NCBI GenBank assembly: GCA_900757485.1 | Contig: CAAEOA010000310.1 | Location: forward strand, 1 to 7,904 | Reading direction: 5' to 3' | Length of the DNA stretch: 7,904 nucleotides | Origin: Oscillospiraceae bacterium | Lineage (GTDB): Bacteria; Bacillota; Clostridia; Oscillospirales; Ruminococcaceae | Part shown: positions 1-5,279 of the stretch, piece by piece | Numbering within the stretch: position 1 is the stretch's first letter | Layout: each line of letters starts with the position of its first letter | The notes under the pieces: generated by a model | The model's database searches: none | What the model was told of the DNA's origin: nothing | Seen by the model: only the letters and a program-made list of their open reading frames with translations | Made by a program: the position numbers and the translations under genes

Positions 1-1
1 A

Positions 2-442
2 AGCTCCTCCGAAAATCGAAGAGAGCTTACTGCGAAAACAAACGAGCTTGGCAAATTAGAGAAGCGTAACACAGAGCTGAACGCCTTGTTCAAAAGACTT
101 TACGAGGATAACGTCCTCGGTAAAATCACAAACGAGCAGTTCAGAATGCTGTCAGATGGGTACAATGCTGAGCAACGTGGAATTCAAGAACAGATTCCGA
201 AGCTCCAAGCGGAGATAGATGAGTTGAAAGCTGCGTCCACCAATGTGGATAAGTTTATAGACATTGCAAACAAGTACACGGATCTGAAGGAACTGACTCC
301 CGAGGTGCTCAGAGTCTTTATAGCCAAAGTAGTGATCCACGAACGCGAATGCAAGTGGTCTAAAACATCGGAGCAACGGATCGACATCCACTTTCGCTAT
401 ATCGGCAGATTAACCGCAGAACCAACAAAACAAGCAGTATAA
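2..442 (+). CDS. Large serine recombinase, C-terminal fragment (DUF4368 end)
   Basis: The frame is open from base 2 to the TAA at 440-442, giving 146 residues of a protein that begins outside the window; a TTG at 86 is internal and not a real start. What is seen: a long charged helical stretch (NELGKLEKRNTEL, then LQAEIDELKAAS) typical of the coiled-coil arm of large serine recombinases, followed by LTPEVLRVFIAKVVIHE and a terminal block RIDIHFRYIGRL. That ending matches the DUF4368-type C-terminus of TnpX/Tn4451-like recombinases, which excise and integrate mobilizable elements through a catalytic serine in an N-terminal resolvase domain. That domain is not visible here, so activity cannot be judged. 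In this family the gene commonly lies near one end of its element, so an element boundary may follow. No Shine-Dalgarno or start is available. Confidence 0.85.
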   Translation, partial: SSSENRRELTAKTNELGKLEKRNTELNALFKRLYEDNVLGKITNEQFRMLSDGYNAEQRGIQEQIPKLQAEIDELKAASTNVDKFIDIANKYTDLKELTPEVLRVFIAKVVIHERECKWSKTSEQRIDIHFRYIGRLTAEPTKQAV

Positions 443-449
443 CAGGAAG

Positions 450-475
450 GGACGGACAGCCTAAACTGTCCGTCC
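450..475 (+). terminator. Perfect 10-bp stem-loop just after the recombinase
   Basis: GGACGGACAG (450-459) pairs perfectly with CTGTCCGTCC (466-475) across a 6-base loop, 8 bases after the recombinase stop codon. There is no T-run after the stem, so intrinsic termination would be weak. Its position fits a 3' end processing or termination structure, but it could equally be a subterminal inverted repeat of the mobile element. Confidence 0.4.
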
Positions 476-493
476 TACTCCAGGACACCGCCG

Positions 494-525
494 TACGCTA
501 AAACATCCTTATGAGAAGTAGCGTA
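494..525. repeat. 7-bp inverted repeat with 18-base loop
   Basis: TACGCTA at 494-500 is the exact reverse complement of TAGCGTA at 519-525. The repeat overlaps a small hairpin, AAAGC (525-529) with GCTTT (534-538). That hairpin is followed by a T-run to 541, so on the plus strand the pair could act as a weak terminator. Short inverted repeats near a large serine recombinase are also plausible recombinase or accessory-protein sites; the sequence does not decide between these. Confidence 0.35.
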
Positions 526-620
526 AAGCAAGTGCTTTTTTGTGATGCATCCCTTTCGGAAAGCATTTCATATTTATATTATTCTGTCTTTACAATAATT
601 AGCAAGTGGAATATTTTGTT

Positions 621-1880
621 TTATTTAGTTGGAACAATAGCGCCTATTTTTTGTAAATAAGCACATAAAATTTCATATGGAACATCTTTAATCAGTAGGC
701 TGTTTTGTGAGGCGATTGCGGCGGCGCATCCGGCAACTTGCCCCATTGCCATACAAGGTGCTTGAACTCTTAAACCGGAGTTTGCATATATGTCAGAAGA
801 AACCATGCGTCCGGCACATATAATTCGTTTTGAATTTTTAGGTATTAATGCGGTATACGGAATTTTTGCAATGACATCAGGTTTATGAAATTTTTGTTCG
901 ATACCACTCAGAACATGTAAATCAATAGGATAAAATGCATAACAAACGGAATCAGAATAATAATATCCGTTAATATATTCATCCGCTGTAATTTTTGTTT
1001 CACCAATTATCCTGTTAGTTTCTCTAACTCCTGTTTCCTCGGCTATGAAATCAACGGTCAAATTTTCAAGTCCTTTTATTTTCTTGTAAAATATGTAAAT
1101 ACTTTTCAATAACTTAAGAGCGTCAAACTCAAGTTTGGTTTTGCCGATTGAGGTATCAGCGTTTTTTGATGGGATGTGGATATTGATTTTTTTGACACTC
1201 AAATATTCATATAAGTCAATCGCTGTAATATATTTCGGAAATGATTCGTATTTAAATTTTTCTAAAACTTCTTCTTTGGAAATGGAGTTAATGTCATAAC
1301 CTAAAATGTGGTTTTGTAATGTTGCAGGCTGTTGTTCGTTGCTTTTATCCAGCTGATATCCTGCAAATTGTACAACATTTCCGTCTGCAGTAGTGTCAAT
1401 AAGTATGTTGGAAATAATTTGCGTGATTTGACTTTTCTCTGTAATGATGCTCTTTACTTCAGTTTTGCTTTCTTCAATACCGGTAATCATTGCATTTGTT
1501 ATAGTTATAACACCTGCCTCTTCTAACATTTCGTTGATGACTGCAGTATATGTAAATCGGTTGATTAAAATTTGCTGTTGCCAGTGTCTTTGAGGATGAT
1601 ATTCAATTTTAGGAATGTCGGCACCACCAAGAGCTGCAGTGCGTTCAATCGCTTCCCAACAAGGACCGTCAATGATTTTCTTACCCCAGGCAAAAAACAG
1701 CCCCGGAAAGTTTACATTGGCTACACAAATAGTTCCACCGAGCATACTGTTTTTTTCAATTAAAATTGTTTTTGCGCCGGAACGAGCAGATGAAATAGCT
1801 GCAAAAACTCCGGCAGTTCCTCCTCCAATAACCAAAACATCACAAGTTGTTATTTTGTTTACATTTAAAATAGTTTTCAT
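621..1880 (-). CDS. FAD-dependent oxidoreductase (FAD_oxidored / PF12831-like)
   Basis: A 419-residue flavoprotein without a signal peptide or membrane segment, so probably cytoplasmic. The N-terminus has a Rossmann dinucleotide-binding fold: DVLVIGGGTAGVFAA (glycines 19, 21 and 24), with the ribose-binding acidic residue E42 in LIEK, then LGGT. The C-terminus carries SGLRVQAPCMAMGQVAGCAAAIA, a block characteristic of the PF12831-type FAD-dependent oxidoreductases, preceded by RIICAGRMVSSD. The middle (about residues 150-330) is the variable substrate domain and gives no clue to the substrate. The ATG at 1878-1880 is preceded on the minus strand by AAGGAAG (1889-1895) with an 8-base gap, a good ribosome site. 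It is divergent from the AraC regulator at 2000, which probably controls it. The gene is very AT-rich (13 G+C of 60 bases at 1201-1260), unlike the transporter and GH127 genes downstream. Family confident; reaction unknown. Confidence 0.85.
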   Translation of the reverse strand: MKTILNVNKITTCDVLVIGGGTAGVFAAISSARSGAKTILIEKNSMLGGTICVANVNFPGLFFAWGKKIIDGPCWEAIERTAALGGADIPKIEYHPQRHWQQQILINRFTYTAVINEMLEEAGVITITNAMITGIEESKTEVKSIITEKSQITQIISNILIDTTADGNVVQFAGYQLDKSNEQQPATLQNHILGYDINSISKEEVLEKFKYESFPKYITAIDLYEYLSVKKINIHIPSKNADTSIGKTKLEFDALKLLKSIYIFYKKIKGLENLTVDFIAEETGVRETNRIIGETKITADEYINGYYYSDSVCYAFYPIDLHVLSGIEQKFHKPDVIAKIPYTALIPKNSKRIICAGRMVSSDIYANSGLRVQAPCMAMGQVAGCAAAIASQNSLLIKDVPYEILCAYLQKIGAIVPTK

Positions 1881-1893
1881 ATTTATTTCTTCC

Positions 1894-1922
1894 TTGACTT
1901 TGGTATATACATATTATATAAT
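1894..1922 (+). promoter_or_regulatory. Predicted sigma-A promoter of the araC-type gene
   Basis: TTGACT (1894-1899), a 17-base spacer and a consensus TATAAT (1917-1922) point at the regulator gene and would start transcription near 1929, leaving a leader of about 70 bases. The -35 box lies against the ribosome site of the divergent oxidoreductase. The -10 sits in a perfect 14-bp palindrome (1911-1924). The surrounding DNA is extremely AT-rich, so chance -10 matches are common, but the correctly spaced -35 makes this one credible. Confidence 0.6.
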
Positions 1923-1945
1923 ATATCATAATATAAATTCGTAAA
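1918..1945 (-). promoter_or_regulatory. Candidate promoter of the FAD oxidoreductase, overlapping the araC promoter
   Basis: On the minus strand TTTACG (bases 1945-1940) and TATTAT (1923-1918) are 16 bases apart. A second option is TTGCAT (1958-1953) with TATATT (1935-1930), 17 bases apart. Either would put the start of the oxidoreductase message inside or beside the divergent araC promoter. With the first option the two -10 boxes occupy almost the same bases. The choice between them cannot be made from sequence. Confidence 0.35.
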
Positions 1946-1999
1946 TAATAAAATGCAAAAAACATCATTTTTTTATAAAATTGTAAAGTCTGGAATGAT

Positions 2000-2713
2000 A
2001 TGGAATTAATATGTGAAATGATTAGTAGAGGACAATTTATTGTTGAAAATGGAGTACATCCCAAAGATTCTATTTTAATTGTTCTTAACGGAGAATTTTA
2101 TTGCTCATTTGGTAAAGAAGAATTTTTTGCGAAAGAAAATGACATTGTAGTATTTCATAGAAATGCTAAATTTAAGCGTAGAATTGTGCGACCGATAAAC
2201 TGTATTTACATGCAGTTTGATAGCTTCCCTTGCGAATTGAAAAATGGAATAATGCCAATTGTAAATTTTAATCGTACGAAGGATAGCGTTGAGCTTTTAA
2301 AAGCAGAAATCGAAAATAACAACAAACATACTATTCAGCACTATACTAATGATATTTTCGTTTGTAATGAAAATTTATATAAGTATACGGAAGATGAAAT
2401 TTTAAAAAACATTATTGAATTTCTTAATAATAATTATAACAAAAAGATATGTATGTCTGATTTAGAAGAAATATCACATATTTCGAGACAGGCGATTCAT
2501 CAAAAATTCAAAAAGCATTTGGGTAAAACACCTATACAGTTTTTGCAGGAAGTGCGTATGCGGGAAAGCAAAACATTTTTATTAAACACAAATCTTTTAA
2601 TTTATGAAATAGCGGATAAATGTGGATTCGAAGACGCTTATTATTTTAGCAATAGCTTTAAAAAATGGGTGGGGATTTCTCCGCGGTCATATAGAAATAA
2701 ATTCAAAATATAA
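2000..2713 (+). CDS. AraC-family transcriptional regulator
   Basis: A 237-residue DNA-binding regulator. Residues about 5-75 look like the beta-rich cupin-type sensing arm of AraC proteins (ILIVLNGEFYCSFG, KENDIVVF, CIYMQFDSFP). A linker follows to about 130. The C-terminal AraC/XylS DNA-binding domain spans about 132-237. Its first helix-turn-helix is near 150-172 (MSDLEEISHISRQAIHQKFKKHLGK). The second is near 200-222 (IYEIADKCGFEDAYYFSNSFKKW), followed by the family signature GISPRSYR. The ATG at 2000 is the first possible in-frame start after a TAA at 1976-1978. Its ribosome site is poor (only GGA at 1992-1994), which suggests low expression, as is usual for regulators. It is divergent from the FAD oxidoreductase with shared promoter DNA, so control of that gene and of itself is the natural inference. 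The ligand is unknown. Like its partner it is strongly AT-rich. Confidence 0.9.
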   Translation: MELICEMISRGQFIVENGVHPKDSILIVLNGEFYCSFGKEEFFAKENDIVVFHRNAKFKRRIVRPINCIYMQFDSFPCELKNGIMPIVNFNRTKDSVELLKAEIENNNKHTIQHYTNDIFVCNENLYKYTEDEILKNIIEFLNNNYNKKICMSDLEEISHISRQAIHQKFKKHLGKTPIQFLQEVRMRESKTFLLNTNLLIYEIADKCGFEDAYYFSNSFKKWVGISPRSYRNKFKI

Positions 2714-2738
2714 GACATCTAAATTGTTCGCCCCTTTC

Positions 2739-2771
2739 AAAAGACCTCATTCTTAGGAATGAGGTCTTTTT
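2739..2771 (+). terminator. Strong intrinsic terminator after the AraC regulator
   Basis: A perfect 14-bp stem (2739-2752 with 2757-2770) closes on a TTAG loop. The left arm begins AAAAGACCTC and the right arm ends in a T-run of five (2767-2771). It lies 25 bases after the araC stop codon. Because the arms are A-rich then T-rich, it could also stop transcription arriving on the minus strand. Confidence 0.9.
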
Positions 2772-2801
2772 ACTATGTCACTCTTTTAGGCGGATAAAAT
2801 C

Positions 2802-2830
2802 GCGGCGACGAATAGATTTCATGTTGCCGC
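2802..2830. repeat. GC-rich hairpin with GGCGACGAAT motif in the araC-HAD gap
   Basis: GCGGCGAC (2802-2809) pairs with GTTGCCGC (2823-2830) with one G-T wobble. An alternative outer pairing, AGGCGG (2788-2793) with CCGCCT (2827-2832), is also available. The hairpin contains the 10-mer GGCGACGAAT (2804-2813), which recurs at 5173-5182 in another gap, so it may be a member of a short intergenic repeat family. It stands out as GC-rich within AT-rich DNA. Confidence 0.4.
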
Positions 2831-2878
2831 CTGCAAAACAGACAGATTTCATTGATTTCTATAAAAATCCAATTTGTC

Positions 2879-2907
2879 TTGTTGTTGTCTATCCTTTATG
2901 ATATAAT
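2879..2907 (+). promoter_or_regulatory. Upstream candidate promoter of the HAD gene (extended -10)
   Basis: TGATATAAT at 2899-2907 is an extended -10 (TGn plus consensus TATAAT). A weak -35, TTGTTG (2879-2884), lies 17 bases upstream. Transcription would begin near 2914, within the long palindrome at 2910-2952. The 13-mer TATGATATAATAA (2897-2909) is repeated exactly 100 bp downstream. Confidence 0.5.
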
Positions 2908-2909
2908 AA

Positions 2910-2952
2910 CTTAGAAACACTAGTGAAATCATAGATTTCAGGTGTTTCTGAG
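2910..2952. repeat. Long two-tier palindrome between tandem promoters
   Basis: The outer arms 2910-2920 and 2942-2952 pair over 11 positions (one T-G wobble), including AGAAACAC with GTGTTTCT. The inner arms TGAAATC (2924-2930) and GATTTCA (2934-2940) pair perfectly across ATA. The whole can form a hairpin in the 5' leader of a transcript from the upstream promoter, or serve as a two-fold-symmetric operator just past the -10 box. The base AGATTTCA also occurs at 2814-2821 and 2844-2851. No T-run follows, so it is not a standard terminator. Confidence 0.6.
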
Positions 2953-2977
2953 AACATTGAATCATTCCGCCCGGCGA

Positions 2978-3007
2978 TTTTCACCCGCCTTGCGACTATG
3001 ATATAAT
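2978..3007 (+). promoter_or_regulatory. Proximal promoter of the HAD phosphatase gene
   Basis: A second extended -10, TGATATAAT (2999-3007), has a weak -35 candidate TTTTCA (2978-2983) 18 bases upstream. Transcription would start near 3014, about 32 bases before the ATG at 3046, with a good ribosome site between. The extended TGn element probably compensates for the poor -35. Confidence 0.6.
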
Positions 3008-3045
3008 AATTGAAAATAATTACTTATTTTAATTGGAGATATGAC

Positions 3046-3669
3046 ATGATATATATTTTTGATTTTGACGGCACCTTGGTTGATTCTATGGAAATCTTTT
3101 CTAGATCAATGGTCCGAATTTTAGATGAGAACAATATTTTATATCCCGACAATATCGTGGAAATTTTAACCCCATTGGGATATAAAGGTACAGCGGATTA
3201 TGCAATAGGCTTGGGTCTAAAGATGTCTGCTGATGAGTTTATCAGAAAGGCAACCGAATATAATATCAACGAATACAGTTATCATATCCCTGCGAAATCA
3301 TTTGTAAAAGAAACATTGATCAGATTGAAAAACGGCGGTAACAGCTTGAATGTACTTACTGCAAGTCCCCATACAATGTTGGATGTGTGTTTGAAAAGAT
3401 TGGATATGTACGATTTGTTTGACAATGTATGGAGCTGTGATGATTTCGGCTTAACAAAGGATAATTGTGAAATTTATCTCAACGCGGCAAGACGCTTAAA
3501 TACAAGCGTTGAAAAATGCTGTTTTATTGATGACAATATTAATGCGGTCTCCGCTGCAAAAAAGGCAGGGATGACAGCCATTGGCATTTATGACCAATCC
3601 TCAGATACATTAGTTGATCGGATGAAAAAAATCTCCGACAGATACATTTATGACTTTAGAGAATTATAA
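3046..3669 (+). CDS. HAD-superfamily hydrolase (phosphoglycolate phosphatase-like)
   Basis: A 207-residue soluble cytoplasmic phosphatase of the haloacid dehalogenase superfamily. All four family motifs are present. Motif I is DFDGTLVDS, with nucleophile D6 and acid/base D8. Motif II is threonine T105 in LNVLTASPH. Motif III is lysine K138 in FGLTKDN. Motif IV is the magnesium-binding pair D162/D163 in FIDDNINAVSAAKKAGM. Residues about 14-85 form a helical cap between motifs I and II, as in the phosphoglycolate phosphatase / beta-phosphoglucomutase group. The substrate is not determinable and could be a sugar phosphate or a damaged metabolite. The start is taken at 3046 because GGAG (3035-3038) precedes it by 7 bases. 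An in-frame TTG at 3010 would lie upstream of the predicted transcription start. It appears to be a single-gene unit ending in the hairpin at 3713-3745. Confidence 0.9.
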   Translation: MIYIFDFDGTLVDSMEIFSRSMVRILDENNILYPDNIVEILTPLGYKGTADYAIGLGLKMSADEFIRKATEYNINEYSYHIPAKSFVKETLIRLKNGGNSLNVLTASPHTMLDVCLKRLDMYDLFDNVWSCDDFGLTKDNCEIYLNAARRLNTSVEKCCFIDDNINAVSAAKKAGMTAIGIYDQSSDTLVDRMKKISDRYIYDFREL

Positions 3670-3710
3670 AATTATTTCTTAGCAGCTAAATGGCTTGAAA
3701 TAAAATTAAA

Positions 3711-3748
3711 ATCCCCTTCTGCCTTGCGTTGCAAGGCAGAAGGGGGTT
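3711..3748 (+). terminator. Long GC-rich hairpin after the HAD gene
   Basis: CCCCTTCTGCCTTGC (3713-3727) pairs perfectly with 3731-3745 across a GTT loop, and flanking A-T and T-G pairs extend it to 3711-3747. It lies about 40 bases after the HAD stop codon. The following T-tract is very short (GTTCAT), so termination may be incomplete. The stem is otherwise strong. Preceding A-richness would give a T-rich tail if read from the minus strand. Confidence 0.7.
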
Positions 3749-3837
3749 CATCTGTCATCCTATTTTGTATCCGGTTTGGCAACAGAAGGTTATAACGAAC
3801 ACCTGCAATATCCCTGCATTTTTTCATGTTTGTATGA

Positions 3838-3866
3838 TTGATTTTTGACCTGAAATATGGTATATT
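3838..3866 (+). promoter_or_regulatory. Promoter of the MFS transporter gene
   Basis: TTGATT (3838-3843), a 17-base spacer and TATATT (3861-3866) preceded by TGG (3858-3860) form a good extended -10 promoter. The predicted start near 3873 leaves a leader of about 64 bases. The in-frame TTG at 3838 lies inside the -35 box and so cannot be the start codon. From 3749 to 3837 nothing else is recognisable. Confidence 0.6.
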
Positions 3867-3936
3867 AAACGTAATTTTGATTTGTTTGGCAAGTCAGACA
3901 CTTATCAATCACAAATATGCTCAGGAGACCGTGTTT

Positions 3937-5139
3937 ATGACAGAAGAAACCGCAAAATATAAAAAAACAATCTATGCCTGTTTTGGCGGCTATATTACCC
4001 AAGCTATTGTAAATAACTTTATTCCCCTGCTTTTCCTGACGTTTCAGTCCCAATATCAGATCCCGCTGACCAAAATCACCATGCTCGTTACCATCAATTT
4101 CGGATTGCAACTGCTGGTTGATTTGGCTGCCATCGCCTTTGTGGATAAAATCGGTTACCGCGCAGCAGCAATCCTGGCACATATCTGTGCCACCGGTGGT
4201 TTAGTGCTGCTGCCGATACTGCCCGAGCTCTTACCCGATCCCTTTATCGGCATTTTACTGGCTGTGCTGGTCTACGCAGTCGGCGGCGGTCTCCTGGAGG
4301 TACTGGTCAGTCCCATTGTAGAAGCCTGTCCTTCTGAAAACAAGGAAAAAACCATGAGCTTGCTGCACTCTTTCTACTGCTGGGGATATGTAGGCGTTAT
4401 CTTGCTGTCCACCCTCTTTTTTGGTGTGTTTGGAATTAAAAACTGGAAGGTTTTGGCGGTTTTATGGGCGATTGTGCCGGCGATAAACACCATAATTTTC
4501 ACAAAAGTGCCAATTGCCAGTCTGAACACCGATGAGGAAAGCGGTCTTTCGGTGAAACAATTAGCAGGAAAAAAGATTTTCTGGATCATGATGATGTTAA
4601 TGCTGTGCGCCGGTGCCTGCGAACAATCTGTGGGACAATGGGCATCCACCTTCGCAGAAAAAGGGTTAGGCGTTACCAAAACCATCGGCGATTTGGCAGG
4701 TCCGATGTCCTTTGCGATTCTGATGGGCACTTCCCGCGCGATTTACGGCAAGTACGGCGAAAAAATAAACCTGGAACGGTTCATGATATACAGCGTGCTT
4801 CTTTGCATGACATCCTTCCTGCTGATTGCCTTGGTACCGGTTCCGTTTATCGGGCTGATCGGATGCGGGCTGTGCGGATTGTCGGTCGGCATCTTATGGC
4901 CGGGCACCTTCAGCATGGCGGCTGCTTCTATTCGGGGCGGGGGAACCGCCATGTTTGCGCTGCTGGCTCTGGCAGGAGATTTGGGCTGTTCGAGCGGTCC
5001 CACGGTGGTGGGGATGGTGTCGGGATATTTTGGGGACAATCTGCGGATGGGGGTTTTAGCTGCGCTGCTGTTTCCTGTTCTGCTGTTCATCGGGATCTTT
5101 TGGAAACGGAGATGTACAGCAGAAAAACAACGCACCTAA
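3937..5139 (+). CDS. MFS transporter, 12 transmembrane helices (sugar-porter-like)
   Basis: A 400-residue integral membrane permease of the Major Facilitator Superfamily. Hydrophobic segments fit twelve helices in two halves, split by a polar stretch near 190-212 (LNTDEESGLSVKQLAGKK). The helix 2-3 loop holds a recognisable motif A variant, VDKIGYR (69-75). The second half has glycine-rich helices (GLIGCGLCGLSVGILWPG, about 306-323). The sequence resembles the sugar/FucP-like side of the family (EQSVGQWASTFAEKGLG at 229-245), but the substrate is an inference only. The ATG at 3937 has AGGAG (3923-3927) 9 bases upstream and keeps the usual short cytoplasmic N-terminus. Longer readings from 3838 or GTG 3931 are rejected. 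It has its own promoter and terminator. The neighbouring convergent GH127 genes make import of an arabinose-containing or related oligosaccharide a reasonable guess. G+C rises sharply near the 3' end (39 of 60 bases at 4861-4920). Confidence 0.85.
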   Translation: MTEETAKYKKTIYACFGGYITQAIVNNFIPLLFLTFQSQYQIPLTKITMLVTINFGLQLLVDLAAIAFVDKIGYRAAAILAHICATGGLVLLPILPELLPDPFIGILLAVLVYAVGGGLLEVLVSPIVEACPSENKEKTMSLLHSFYCWGYVGVILLSTLFFGVFGIKNWKVLAVLWAIVPAINTIIFTKVPIASLNTDEESGLSVKQLAGKKIFWIMMMLMLCAGACEQSVGQWASTFAEKGLGVTKTIGDLAGPMSFAILMGTSRAIYGKYGEKINLERFMIYSVLLCMTSFLLIALVPVPFIGLIGCGLCGLSVGILWPGTFSMAAASIRGGGTAMFALLALAGDLGCSSGPTVVGMVSGYFGDNLRMGVLAALLFPVLLFIGIFWKRRCTAEKQRT

Positions 5140-5172
5140 GGATAAAAGCTTGAAAGAAATCATTCATATTTT

Positions 5173-5194
5173 GGCGACGAATTGTACCGCCGCC
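5173..5194. repeat. GGCGACGAAT...CCGCC hairpin motif in the convergent gap
   Basis: GGCG (5173-5176) can pair with CGCC at 5188-5191 or 5191-5194, enclosing GACGAATTGTAC. The 10-mer GGCGACGAAT here is identical to 2804-2813. The upstream AATCATTC also echoes AATCATTC before the GGCGA...CCGCC stretch at 2960-2989. This suggests a degenerate intergenic repeat. Confidence 0.35.
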
Positions 5195-5196
5195 GA

Positions 5197-5240
5197 AAAA
5201 GCGAGATATCCCCGCCTATAAGCAGGGATATCTTGCTTTT
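5197..5240. terminator. Bidirectional terminator between convergent MFS and GH127 genes
   Basis: Bases 5197-5212 pair with 5225-5240 over 16 positions (one G-T wobble, otherwise perfect) across a 12-base loop. The arms begin AAAAGC and end GCTTTT, so there is a T-rich tail in both directions. The minus-strand tail is TTTTT. It lies 57 bases past the MFS stop and 39 bases past the stop of the GH127 gene on the other strand, so it should end both transcripts. Confidence 0.85.
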
Positions 5241-5279
5241 CGTTATAACTCTTTACCCGGTCGGTCAAAATGCTTGACA

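Larger units (their letters stand above)
443..620. other. Non-coding gap between recombinase and FAD oxidoreductase
   Basis: No supportable gene lies here. It contains the stem-loop at 450-475, an inverted repeat at 494-525 and a small T-tailed hairpin at 525-541, then AT-rich sequence running to the 3' end of the minus-strand oxidoreductase. If the recombinase belongs to an integrated element, its attachment site could lie in this stretch. No duplicated core can be recognised because the other end of the element is outside the window. Confidence 0.5.

Noticed and set aside
1840..2064. A 74-residue minus-strand frame across the araC/FAD divergent region
   Set aside because: It overlaps both genes and the promoter region, has no domain, and owes its openness to AT-rich low-complexity sequence.
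2910..2952. The palindrome read as an intrinsic terminator
   Set aside because: No T-run follows on either strand, and a perfect terminator already exists at 2739-2771.
3010..3045. TTG start at 3010 for the HAD protein
   Set aside because: It lies upstream of the predicted transcription start and has no ribosome site. ATG 3046 is preceded by GGAG and places the DxD motif at the usual distance from the N-terminus.
3838..3936. Longer N-terminus for the MFS protein starting at TTG 3838
   Set aside because: The TTG lies in the predicted -35 box and has no ribosome site, whereas ATG 3937 has AGGAG at the right distance and gives a normal MFS N-terminus.
4605..5153. A 182-residue plus-strand open frame inside the transporter gene
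   Set aside because: It is arginine- and glycine-rich with no recognisable domain and lies wholly over the well-supported MFS frame in a locally GC-rich stretch. It is a shadow frame.
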